A DNA stretch of 64,000 nucleotides, from positions 2,640,954-2,704,953 of the forward strand of contig NZ_CP058215.1 in NCBI RefSeq assembly GCF_013388255.1, read 5' to 3'. The translations under genes were made by a program, and so were the position numbers. This stretch comes from Methanolobus zinderi (GTDB lineage Archaea; Halobacteriota; Methanosarcinia; Methanosarcinales; Methanosarcinaceae). The notes beneath the pieces are model-generated. The model saw nothing but the letters and a program-made list of their open reading frames with translations. It did no database searches and was not told the DNA's origin. This document shows, piece after piece, positions 16,893 through 23,521 of this stretch. Each line of letters opens with the position of its first letter. Within the stretch, counting starts at the first letter, position 1.

Positions 16893-17549
16893 TTGGGCAA
16901 AAAAATCGTGATTGACGCATGTGTTGCTATTGATTTAAATGTTCACAAAGTAAGTTTTTTAGACGATTTTTTAAATGTGCTTGGAGAAGACACAATACAC
17001 ATTTCTTCAATCAATTATCAGGAAATATTTAACGGAGACATTCGTAGAAAACTTCAGCGTTCTCCGAAAGTAAGTATACATGAAAATGATCAATCGGCAT
17101 TTGAACAATTTTCAGATGAGCTTGAACCTTTAAAAATAAATATGGGTAAAAAAGATCGCCATGTTTTGTTTCTAGCAAAAACAATAGATGCTGATTATGT
17201 TGTTAGTTCCGATTTAAATGTTGTAGATAAAACGGAAAAATATCAACGTTATAGAAATTTTGAACATTTAAGGCCACTTACTACAGTTTCTTTACTTGCA
17301 TATTTATATAAACAAGGAAATATCGAGTATGATGTTTTTTTTGAGAAGAGTTTATATTTGTTCAAGAACAAAGAAATAGATAACGTATTAAATGATTTAA
17401 GTAGACAAAATCTCAATACTAATAGACAAGACCAAATCGCAATAATAAATGATTGCAAAAAAAATTTCAAATATAGATTTGATTTATATAGAGAACCACT
17501 TAATAAGGAGTTAAGTCGTATTTGGTCTACAGTGAGGGTACAAACATGA
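16893..17549 (+). CDS. PIN-domain protein, probable toxin of a toxin-antitoxin cassette
   Basis: 218 residues starting at TTG 16893, which has GGAAGTGG five bases upstream. The first 110 residues have the PIN nuclease layout: IVIDACVAIDL (Asp8), INYQEIF (Glu44), GKKDRHVLFLAK (Asp88) and VVSSDLNVV (Asp107), the four acids that bind metal in VapC-type RNases. A helical C-terminal half (about 120-218) is longer than in classical VapC toxins of about 130 residues. It overlaps the next gene as ATGA. Composition is markedly AT-rich compared with the host genes. An RNA target cannot be inferred. Confidence 0.7.
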   Translation: MGKKIVIDACVAIDLNVHKVSFLDDFLNVLGEDTIHISSINYQEIFNGDIRRKLQRSPKVSIHENDQSAFEQFSDELEPLKINMGKKDRHVLFLAKTIDADYVVSSDLNVVDKTEKYQRYRNFEHLRPLTTVSLLAYLYKQGNIEYDVFFEKSLYLFKNKEIDNVLNDLSRQNLNTNRQDQIAIINDCKKNFKYRFDLYREPLNKELSRIWSTVRVQT

Positions 17550-17929
17550 ATGATTTAATAAAAGATACTTTGCGTTCACTATACGAAGGTGAAATGACTT
17601 TTTCCGAAGCTTCTAGTTTGCTTGAGGTTTCGAAAGACGAAGTTGAAGAAATGCTAGAATCTTTTGAGTGGGTACCTTCAGCAGAGCGTATATCTGAGCT
17701 TTGCGAAATTGAAAAAGAAACAATTTCATTGATTGAAAATAAAAATGAAACTGTTATTTTCAAGGTAACTGATAATTCTGCATATAGTTTTGAATCTATA
17801 GAATTTATGGAACCCGTTTCAAATTTTTCGATAAATACAAATACTCCAATAAGAACCTTCGCTCAATGTCCTCAAGACAATATTGTTTTTAGTAGTACAG
17901 ACGATGATGCTATCTCTTATATTCAATAA
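17546..17929 (+). CDS. UPF0175-like antitoxin candidate
   Basis: 127 residues from the ATG at 17546, which overlaps the PIN stop (ATGA) and follows GTGAGGG. The N-terminus (DTLRSLYEGEMTFSEASSLL, then EVSKDEVEEMLES) resembles UPF0175/VapB-type antitoxins, where a short helix-turn-helix senses and represses. The C-terminal 70 residues are acidic and beta-rich and would be the toxin-binding or chaperone-binding part. Coupled translation with a PIN protein is the usual toxin-antitoxin arrangement, though here the toxin gene comes first. Confidence 0.55.
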   Translation: MNDLIKDTLRSLYEGEMTFSEASSLLEVSKDEVEEMLESFEWVPSAERISELCEIEKETISLIENKNETVIFKVTDNSAYSFESIEFMEPVSNFSINTNTPIRTFAQCPQDNIVFSSTDDDAISYIQ

Positions 17930-17949
17930 TATCGACAGGATGATATTTT

Positions 17950-18366
17950 ATGCAGGCGGAAGTAAAGGGTATATATATCAAAAAATTGGATGCATATCGA
18001 GAAAATGTGATTCCAAATAAAGAGAAACTAGCTGTAAAAATAAATATCAATATATCACTGATAGAGCTTAAAGAAACTGAGAGTGATGATTTTGTTATCA
18101 AGTCTAGTTTTACATTATCTATTTTAGAACACAATACTAAAACAGACATAGGTAATATAAATGCTCAGTTAGATGTTTTGATAGGAGTTGACTCTAAAGA
18201 GGAGTTAATTTCTGAATGGGAAAACACAGGTGACAAAAAGTTGCCTCAGCCTATTAGAACTCAAATAGATAATTCAATTTTTTATTTTACTATGCCGGTA
18301 GCAATAAATCTCGCAGAAAAAATGCAAATGCCTATTCCTATCCCCCCACTTATAAATAAAAAATAA
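17950..18366 (+). CDS. SecB-like chaperone candidate, third gene of the cassette
   Basis: 138 residues, preceded by AGGATGA. The secondary-structure pattern is four beta strands, then a helix, then a Pro-rich end: ISLIELKETESDDFVIKSSF, then IRTQIDNSIFYFTMPVAINL, then PIPIPPLI. This resembles SecB, whose last part has an I-x3-I helix followed by a P-rich tail. SecB-like proteins next to toxin-antitoxin pairs form toxin-antitoxin-chaperone modules in bacteria, and an archaeal SecB-like protein is known from Methanocaldococcus. The similarity is at the level of pattern; sequence identity is low and a structure prediction would decide it. Confidence 0.45.
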   Translation: MQAEVKGIYIKKLDAYRENVIPNKEKLAVKININISLIELKETESDDFVIKSSFTLSILEHNTKTDIGNINAQLDVLIGVDSKEELISEWENTGDKKLPQPIRTQIDNSIFYFTMPVAINLAEKMQMPIPIPPLINKK

Positions 18367-18466
18367 GTGGTAATGATTTATCTGAAAATCCAGTGAGATT
18401 GTGCAGATGGTATAGTCTCACAAATTCCTTTTTTCACAGCCCTCAATCCCCATACAAAAGCGATAT

Positions 18467-18923
18467 CGTTTACGGAGTGGGGCCGTCAAACCTTGCCCCC
18501 GTAGTAAACGGTATGCGTGGGGCTGCAAGCCCCACCTTTTAGTAGTCCAAAAACCCCCGATCCACTCAAAACCAGACTCCCCACAAACCAAGCTCCCAGA
18601 TTATACCGGGGTATCCTCATACTCCCAGTTAGCCTTGCAGCTCGCGAGGACCAACGGGACCGGAGCGAATGAGCGTTCAGCAAATGTACCAAGAACTCAA
18701 CCGGAGTCTCGACCAGTTATCCCAATTCCCGCGTGAATGTGACTTGCAGAGCCGGTCACATTGACGCAAAGCCTCTTTTGCAGGACCGCTTCGCATGCGA
18801 TACGGTCCGTTCACTAAATGAACCTAGCAGTAAGTGATCCCCAACCCTGTGTGAATGAGGCGACCAGCCGTATTGACACACCATCCATTTAACAAAAGGC
18901 TGATTTGCGCAGTAATTCAGCCT
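18467..18923. repeat. Non-coding array of at least seven hairpins, upstream of the morphogenesis operon
   Basis: A 665-base gene-free region (18367-19031) holds consecutive inverted repeats: CGTTTAC/GTAAACG (18467-18510, inner GGGGC/GCCCC); GTGGGGCT/AGCCCCAC (18517-18535, then CTTTT); GCGT-g-AATGTGAC/GTCACATT-g-ACGC (18731-18767); GGACCG/CGGTCC with inner palindrome TCGCATGCGA (18783-18808); GTTCA/TGAAC (18809-18823); TGTGT-g-AAT/ATT-g-ACACA (18848-18880); AGGCTGA/TCAGCCT (18897-18923). The layout resembles the intergenic region of filamentous phages, which holds replication origins and the packaging signal. The first two could instead terminate the upstream cassette. Confidence 0.65.
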
Positions 18924-18957
18924 GTCACTTTTTTCAAAACTCTTTTTTATACCTAAT

Positions 18958-18993
18958 TTTAAGCCTAAATTTAAGCTTAAATTTAAGATAATT
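18958..18993 (+). promoter_or_regulatory. Three tandem 12-bp repeats, probable operator
   Basis: TTTAAGCCTAAA (18958-18969), TTTAAGCTTAAA (18970-18981) and the degenerate TTTAAGATAATT (18982-18993) stand head to tail; the first two also form an 18-bp perfect palindrome AAATTTAAGCTTAAATTT across their junction and the third unit. They lie just upstream of the TATA box of the morphogenesis operon, the position for an activator or repressor site. The 12-bp period is about one helical turn. Confidence 0.6.
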
Positions 18994-19000
18994 TGTAATG

Positions 19001-19008
19001 TTTATATG
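19001..19008 (+). promoter_or_regulatory. TATA box of the morphogenesis operon
   Basis: TTTATATG at 19001-19008 follows the tandem repeats. Transcription should start near 19030, so the first gene at 19032 is likely read from a leaderless message, in agreement with the lack of a ribosome-binding site before it. Confidence 0.55.
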
Positions 19009-19031
19009 TTCTTTTTTGCAAGCCTTACCTG

Positions 19032-19280
19032 ATGAATATGTCAGACTTCAATGAATATGGAATTCGGCAGGTAGGCGACAGGGTGCGCCTTCCTGGTATC
19101 AGTGTATCGGTATCTGAAAAGAAAAAGGAAGACGGATCTACCGTCAGATGGGCGCAGTTGTCAAAATACAACAAATTCAAGGATGAATATGAAAACTTCT
19201 CGATCTTTGCAGACGATCTTGAGCTTCTCGGACTTAAGATCCCGGATATACTCTCTCGCTTGAAAGGTATAGCCCAGTGA
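19032..19280 (+). CDS. 82-residue beta-rich protein, possible ssDNA-binding protein
   Basis: First gene of the morphogenesis operon. The product has strands around GDRVRLPGISVSVSEKKKE, VRWAQLSKYN and ENFSIFADDL, then a short helical end. Size, charge pattern and position before the pIII-like gene recall the gene V-type single-strand-binding protein of filamentous phages, but I see no decisive motif; a small regulator acting on the adjacent tandem repeats is equally possible. The start at 19032 is chosen over the ATG at 19038 because it fits a leaderless transcript; either could be used. Confidence 0.5.
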   Translation: MNMSDFNEYGIRQVGDRVRLPGISVSVSEKKKEDGSTVRWAQLSKYNKFKDEYENFSIFADDLELLGLKIPDILSRLKGIAQ

Positions 19281-19316
19281 GAAATCCTTTTTCAATCATA
19301 TTCAAGAGGGCCTGCA

Positions 19317-20963
19317 ATGAATTCTTGTATATCCAGCCACCAACCCAGAATACTGTTTTTGCTGGCTCTCTTACTCTTAATTATTCCTACATCTGCTGAA
19401 CCTGTTGAAATGGTTTTTAATGGTAATTTCAGCGAACCTGATTATGATTACAGTGTTTCTTCAACTTTTATCCCGTTGCATTGGGAATGGTACTTTGTCG
19501 ACTGGGGAGCTTATGAAGGTTGGGCGTGTGTATTTACTGATTCTTTTGGCGGTAAATCTGATGTTTTTAATATGTATCTTGGTTCGGGTGATAAGGGTAA
19601 GATCGGAAGATACCAGTATGTTGATCTGACCGATGTTGATGAACTGACTTATAAATATGCTTCAAGAAATCCAATTCCCGGTTCTCAATATGGTGTTGTT
19701 GCTCTCAATGATGTGCCTGTTAAAATTTATGATGTTCATACCGGTAGTACATATGTTTCTGATAGTATAGACGTTTCAGGTTATACGGGTCCTACAAAAC
19801 TAACCTTCTATCTCCATGATGATTCTACCAGTGCCAGTATGTATTTTGACATTGATGATGTTTCAGCCCTTACCGTTGAAACTGTAGATTACAGCTCATA
19901 TTCAACCGGAACAATAGAATGGAACGATAGCAGCTCTTTTTTTGTTGGTGAAACTGCTAATTTCCAAGTCAATATTCACCATATTGACAACGAAAATTTC
20001 GATACCCACAGCTATTATCTTAATGATGAGAACGGGTTCTTGTCGGATGTTACTTATTATTCAGTAATAGACGATGATGAGAAATACTATGAATATGATT
20101 TCTCGATTGTTCCTGACCAGCCTGGTGTTAAATCTTTTGAGGTGATGGAGTATTACGAATATTATAATGATTCCATTGGTGCTACTGAATGGCACACTAA
20201 CGTTCTAGATGAAATGGAAATTGAGTTTGTGCAGCGTCCTGCAAGCTCTAAGTCAGAGATCTGGACCAATTCAGAACTAATTGGAAATAATACTATTCGT
20301 TTTTACTGGGATATCGAGAATTTCAATATTTTAACTTATGATTACTGGGTTTCAATCAACCCTGACCCCGAAGGGAATTATTATTCTCGTTCCGGCGTTA
20401 CTGCTCGATCCGGATACTTCGATGTTAGTTTCTCGGAATCCGGAACATATACTGCATACCTGGAACGCTCTTATGATGATGATCCAAGCGATTATTACCC
20501 TATGGATCTGTATTCTTTCACCATTAACCTGGAAGATCAGGAAGATCCGGTTGATTCTCCTGATATCCCGGACCCTGAGATTCCCGATAACCTCACAGAT
20601 CCTATACAGGATGATCCAGAGTATGAACCACCGGAACTAGACCCAGGTGACGGGAACACAACAATAAACGACAGTGTTCTCCAGGGATACTATGATGGTG
20701 TTGATAACGCTGTCAATTCCCTGCATGGTGCTCTTGGTGGATTTGTATATGCAGTTACATCCCCTGTCCGGACCATGAAGGAAGGAATTTCTACCATTTC
20801 AGGCGTGGGAACTTCCACAATGAACTCTGTTTCCCTGATGTTTGCTCCTGCAGGTGCGATTCTCACTGCTCTATTCTCAGCCCTTCCTGAATCCTACATC
20901 ACAACAGGTACTTTCTCGATCTTCCTGGTAATCGTTGCCTGGATATGGAGGGGTGTGCAGTGA
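19317..20963 (+). CDS. Secreted multidomain protein with C-terminal anchor, pIII-like adsorption protein candidate
   Basis: 548 residues behind GAGGG. Residues 1-28 form a signal peptide ending near TSA-EP. Residues about 30-200 look like a jelly-roll module (FNGNFSEPDYDY start, then DIDDVSAL end, typical of carbohydrate-binding folds). Residues about 205-400 look like two Ig/PKD-type beta domains. An Asp/Pro-rich linker covers about 405-450, an amphipathic region 455-515, and a membrane span with WIWRG ends the protein. This order (receptor-binding domains, flexible linker, membrane-anchored tail) parallels pIII, which caps filamentous phages and binds the host. It shares no evident sequence with pIII. 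Overlaps the next gene. Confidence 0.6.
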   Translation: MNSCISSHQPRILFLLALLLLIIPTSAEPVEMVFNGNFSEPDYDYSVSSTFIPLHWEWYFVDWGAYEGWACVFTDSFGGKSDVFNMYLGSGDKGKIGRYQYVDLTDVDELTYKYASRNPIPGSQYGVVALNDVPVKIYDVHTGSTYVSDSIDVSGYTGPTKLTFYLHDDSTSASMYFDIDDVSALTVETVDYSSYSTGTIEWNDSSSFFVGETANFQVNIHHIDNENFDTHSYYLNDENGFLSDVTYYSVIDDDEKYYEYDFSIVPDQPGVKSFEVMEYYEYYNDSIGATEWHTNVLDEMEIEFVQRPASSKSEIWTNSELIGNNTIRFYWDIENFNILTYDYWVSINPDPEGNYYSRSGVTARSGYFDVSFSESGTYTAYLERSYDDDPSDYYPMDLYSFTINLEDQEDPVDSPDIPDPEIPDNLTDPIQDDPEYEPPELDPGDGNTTINDSVLQGYYDGVDNAVNSLHGALGGFVYAVTSPVRTMKEGISTISGVGTSTMNSVSLMFAPAGAILTALFSALPESYITTGTFSIFLVIVAWIWRGVQ

Positions 20964-21241
20964 CCTTCCTGGATGATCTTTCGCAACTGCTGGGATCCCT
21001 TATGGATGCCCTGCTGTATCCCTTTAAAATGCTGGTCCTGATGGTCCGGTCTTTGCTTGATCAGTTACTGGATCCATTCCTGAGTCTCTTTGATAGTGTT
21101 TACTCACTCTTTGATGCGGTCTATCAGTTCCTTGATTCTGTGTTATCGTTCTTTCCTGGAGAGTGGGGAGTACTGATACTGGCTGCTTTTGTGTTCGGTG
21201 TCGCTCTGTGGGCTTACAACCTGATAACGAGGATTACATGA
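20960..21241 (+). CDS. Small hydrophobic protein, pVI-like minor coat candidate
   Basis: 93 residues from GTG 20960, which overlaps the upstream stop (GTGA) and has GGAGGGG six bases before it; an ATG at 20945 lacks such support. The N-terminal 60 residues are strongly amphipathic and rich in Leu, Phe and Asp (LLDQLLDPFLSLFDSVYSLF), followed by a membrane span (WGVLILAAFVFGVALWAY) and a short basic end. Position directly after the pIII-like gene and size match gene VI of filamentous phages. Family not recognised by sequence. Confidence 0.6.
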   Translation: MTFLDDLSQLLGSLMDALLYPFKMLVLMVRSLLDQLLDPFLSLFDSVYSLFDAVYQFLDSVLSFFPGEWGVLILAAFVFGVALWAYNLITRIT

Positions 21242-21251
21242 GGTGTAAAGA

Positions 21252-21596
21252 ATGGGTGATTTTGTCATAGTAATGCAGTTCATAGCCGGTATGGTTGCGG
21301 AGTGGTTCTCGATACTTGCACAGGTTGATTTTGGCGAATTCAGCCTGCTTACAGTATTCATATCACTGCTTCTGCTCAGGCTTGTAATCTGGTTCATCTG
21401 TCGTTTGTTCGGCGTTGAGCTTGAAAAGGATCTGGAGAGGACCGCAGACGGTTTGCGTACATTCTCAGCCGGGATGTACCAGAAAGGGCGCTCTAGGTAT
21501 CATCTGAAGCAGGCCAAGAACCGGGTTTCACTGTATAAGCGGTATGGTTCAACCATTGACAATAGAAAACGTAAATCAAAGGAGCGGTCCAGATGA
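21252..21596 (+). CDS. 114-residue single-span membrane protein with basic tail
   Basis: Two hydrophobic stretches (residues 4-25 and 34-54, the latter LLTVFISLLLLRLVIWFICR) precede a long basic cytoplasmic-type tail ending NRKRKSKERSR. The ATG at 21252 follows the weak site AGGTG. The stop overlaps the next ATG (ATGA). A basic tail facing DNA is a feature of filamentous virus coat and assembly proteins; beyond that I do not recognise it. Confidence 0.6.
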   Translation: MGDFVIVMQFIAGMVAEWFSILAQVDFGEFSLLTVFISLLLLRLVIWFICRLFGVELEKDLERTADGLRTFSAGMYQKGRSRYHLKQAKNRVSLYKRYGSTIDNRKRKSKERSR

Positions 21597-21757
21597 CCCT
21601 TAACTTCTCAACATTCAACTTTACAGACCCTGCACCTGTGACGGTCTATAATCTGGAGCTGGTGATAGTCCTGCTTCTGTTCATAGCTTTCTGCCAGGGT
21701 GTGCAGCTTGTTGTTGTATTGTATTTCTTATCATTCAAAAAGGAGGATGGTGAATAA
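21593..21757 (+). CDS. 54-residue single-span membrane protein
   Basis: Starts at the ATG overlapping the previous stop, behind GGAGCGG. The product has an Asn/Thr-rich N-terminus of about 20 residues, a span ELVIVLLLFIAFCQGVQLVV and the charged end FKKEDGE. It overlaps the next start (TAATG). Size and topology fit minor coat proteins such as pVII and pIX of filamentous phages (about 33 residues) or a second coat subunit. No sequence family recognised. Confidence 0.6.
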   Translation: MTLNFSTFNFTDPAPVTVYNLELVIVLLLFIAFCQGVQLVVVLYFLSFKKEDGE

Positions 21758-21924
21758 TGGCGCCGATGTATGATATCCTGATAGACATTGTGGGAGTGCC
21801 GGCCAACGATTACCAGGCACTTGTATTGTACATGACTGCCTGCTTTGTTTCACTGCTTGTGATATTCTTCATCCTTCATCTGTTCAGGCTCACTGCGAAT
21901 ATGTTTCGCGTTGGGAGAAGGTAA
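21757..21924 (+). CDS. 55-residue single-span membrane protein
   Basis: The ATG at 21757 overlaps the preceding stop by one base, with AAGGAGG eleven to four bases upstream. The product has an N-terminal polar region (MAPMYDILIDIVGVPANDYQ), one span (VLYMTACFVSLLVIFFILHL) and the basic end FRVGRR. This topology (acidic outside, membrane span, basic inside) is that of coat proteins that await assembly in the inner membrane. Confidence 0.6.
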   Translation: MAPMYDILIDIVGVPANDYQALVLYMTACFVSLLVIFFILHLFRLTANMFRVGRR

Positions 21925-21941
21925 AAAGGAGGTGAAAAAGC

Positions 21942-22112
21942 ATGGCTGATCTTACCGGATTTCTCGGCAACCTGTCCGAGGTAATCACTTCAGTAAGTGG
22001 TTGGGTCGTTGATATCATGGGTATCTTCATGGAACCCCCGCTTATCGTGTTCGTAGGTCTTGGTATCTTCGGATCCGTTGCCTACCTGGTCAAGGGTATG
22101 CTCCACCGCTGA
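21942..22112 (+). CDS. 56-residue hydrophobic protein, major coat protein (pVIII-like) candidate
   Basis: The best ribosome-binding site in the element, AAAGGAGGTG, lies eight bases before the ATG at 21942. The product has two hydrophobic stretches (about 4-28 and 32-49, with LIVFVGLGIFGSVAYLV) and the basic end KGMLHR. A short, highly translated membrane protein followed by a hairpin is what the major coat gene of a filamentous phage looks like (gene VIII, followed by a terminator). No cleavable signal peptide is evident. The assignment rests on expression signals, size and position. Confidence 0.6.
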   Translation: MADLTGFLGNLSEVITSVSGWVVDIMGIFMEPPLIVFVGLGIFGSVAYLVKGMLHR

Positions 22113-22136
22113 CCACCGTATAGCTTCGTGTGCATC

Positions 22137-22155
22137 GGTTGGAGCACATCCAACC
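22137..22155 (+). terminator. Hairpin between coat-candidate and Zot-like genes
   Basis: GGTTGGA-GCACA-TCCAACC is a perfect 7-bp hairpin 25 bases after the coat-candidate stop, followed by ACCCCCTCTTT. In filamentous phages a terminator after gene VIII lets the coat protein be made in excess over later genes; this hairpin could do the same, or protect the 3' end of a processed message. Confidence 0.45.
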
Positions 22156-22180
22156 ACCCCCTCTTTAATCAATTCAAAAT

Positions 22181-22840
22181 ATGGCGATCAAGATCATCTG
22201 GGGAGTTCCCGGAGCTGGTAAGACATACTACACCGTCCGCAAGCTCTTAGGATCAATGGGAAAGAACCGTAAAGAACACTACTTCACCAACTTCCCGGTA
22301 GAGCACCCAAAGAAAGGCTTTACAGATGTCTGGAAATCAGAACTTGCAAAGCAGAATATCACTGACTCCATGATAGTGATAGACGAAGCCTACAGGAACT
22401 ACAACAGCCGGGATTACAAGAAGTTCCAGCATGATGAGCACACCTTCTTTGCAACGAACCGTCACCTCAACAACGATATCTTCCTCATAGCCCACAATCC
22501 CGCAAGGATCGATGTGGTAATCCGGGAGATCACCGAGGAATTCATTCTCATGCATTGCCACAAGGTCCCCTTCCTTGGCTGGCCCTTGTGGTTCTCTGCT
22601 GACGTCTTCCTGGATGAGCTGGCAGTTGCACAACGCTACACGTCACCCCATGCTATCTACTGTGTTGAACGCTTCCCATTCAGCCGTACAGTAGGCAATG
22701 CCTATGACACACACTTCTACAGATCCCCGGACATCGACCAGATACAGTTTGAGAACTGGGCAGATGTGCTCGACATTGCGGATGATCCAGAAGACGATAT
22801 TGCCCAAAAACCAGAAGAGGCCATACTATGCTCAACGTAA
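22181..22840 (+). CDS. Zot/pI-like morphogenesis ATPase
   Basis: 219 residues. Walker A is GVPGAGKT at 8-15 and Walker B is SMIVIDEA at 63-70, followed by a Tyr-rich segment (YRNYNSRDY) and the sensor-like FFATNRHLNNDIFLIAHNP. This is the layout of the Zot/pI cytoplasmic domain that drives extrusion of filamentous phage particles. Unlike most pI proteins I see no membrane span and no extracytoplasmic domain after the ATPase. The 76-residue membrane protein overlapping its 3' end may supply the anchor. No strong ribosome-binding site precedes the ATG. Confidence 0.75.
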   Translation: MAIKIIWGVPGAGKTYYTVRKLLGSMGKNRKEHYFTNFPVEHPKKGFTDVWKSELAKQNITDSMIVIDEAYRNYNSRDYKKFQHDEHTFFATNRHLNNDIFLIAHNPARIDVVIREITEEFILMHCHKVPFLGWPLWFSADVFLDELAVAQRYTSPHAIYCVERFPFSRTVGNAYDTHFYRSPDIDQIQFENWADVLDIADDPEDDIAQKPEEAILCST

Positions 22841-23058
22841 GTACAACCGATATAATCCTGTTCCAGAACCAGCTATACGTTTCCGATCATTTCCTTGCTC
22901 AATACGTACAGGCATTGCTCACAGTGGCAATCATCTGCTCAATCGGTGGCTTTGGAACAGCGCTTCTCCTGAACGATGTGATTGTCCCTTATCTCAAATA
23001 CCATCTGCAACTTGACAGGGAAGAAATAGAAACGACTGTAAATCAAATGCAGGACTGA
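22828..23058 (+). CDS. 76-residue membrane protein overlapping the ATPase gene
   Basis: The ATG at 22828 lies inside the end of the Zot-like gene in another frame (13-base overlap). The product has one span (YVQALLTVAIICSIGGFGTALLL) flanked by polar ends, with a helical C-terminus DREEIETTVNQMQD. In Ff phages gene XI is an internal re-start of gene I giving a short membrane partner; here a separate overlapping gene may play that part. Last gene before a strong hairpin. Confidence 0.6.
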   Translation: MLNVSTTDIILFQNQLYVSDHFLAQYVQALLTVAIICSIGGFGTALLLNDVIVPYLKYHLQLDREEIETTVNQMQD

Positions 23059-23073
23059 TCTCTTGCATTTACC

Positions 23074-23116
23074 TTGTGAGACTGGCGCCCGGCCCACCTG
23101 GCCGGCGCCCTCACAA
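23074..23116 (+). terminator. Long GC-rich hairpin after the morphogenesis operon (terminator or packaging signal)
   Basis: TTGTGAG at 23074-23080 pairs with CTCACAA at 23110-23116, enclosing GGCGCC-C-GGCC / GGCCGGCGCC with a CACCT loop and one bulged base. The paired length is about 17 bp with a 3-base interior asymmetry. It begins 15 bases after the last stop and has no T-run, so a simple terminator is not certain. Filamentous phages carry the packaging signal as a long hairpin just after the morphogenesis genes. Confidence 0.55.
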
Positions 23117-23521
23117 CTTGCAAGGGAAAAAGCAATTCATTTTATCAAGCTTCTGAATGCTACAGGAACCCACGTAAACATAGAATGAACAAAATCCACC
23201 ATATTTTTGGCAATAATAATTTCGGAAGAACTAGAAGAAAAAAGGATTTTCTCAAAACTGGCAAAACGTAACATGAATGCATACCTCAATATGTAATCCA
23301 TGAACCTCATAGACGGTCGATATATTGATATGATAATGGTAATTCTAATCGTTGAAACCTTTCAAGACGATACTGATAGGCCTGTGCTGATTAAGGTCAA
23401 TAGTCTTAAAAAAGACAAGTGGGGAATTTTTCCTCTTTCCCTCGCAAATCCTAATTGATCCTTCGCTAGTTATTGAATTGTATAATACCTGCGAGGTTAT
23501 TGGTACACTTGGATATAATAT
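23117..23521. other. Gene-free AT-rich region
   Basis: About 400 bases between the morphogenesis hairpin and the leftward DUF4393-like gene. A 52-codon frame at 23300-23458 has no ribosome-binding site and no recognisable product. I see no other structure. Confidence 0.4.

Noticed and set aside
23300..23458. 52-codon frame starting MNLIDGRYIDMIMV
   Set aside because: No ribosome-binding site or promoter, no recognisable motif, and it lies in AT-rich gene-free DNA; it could be a remnant, but I cannot support it as a gene.
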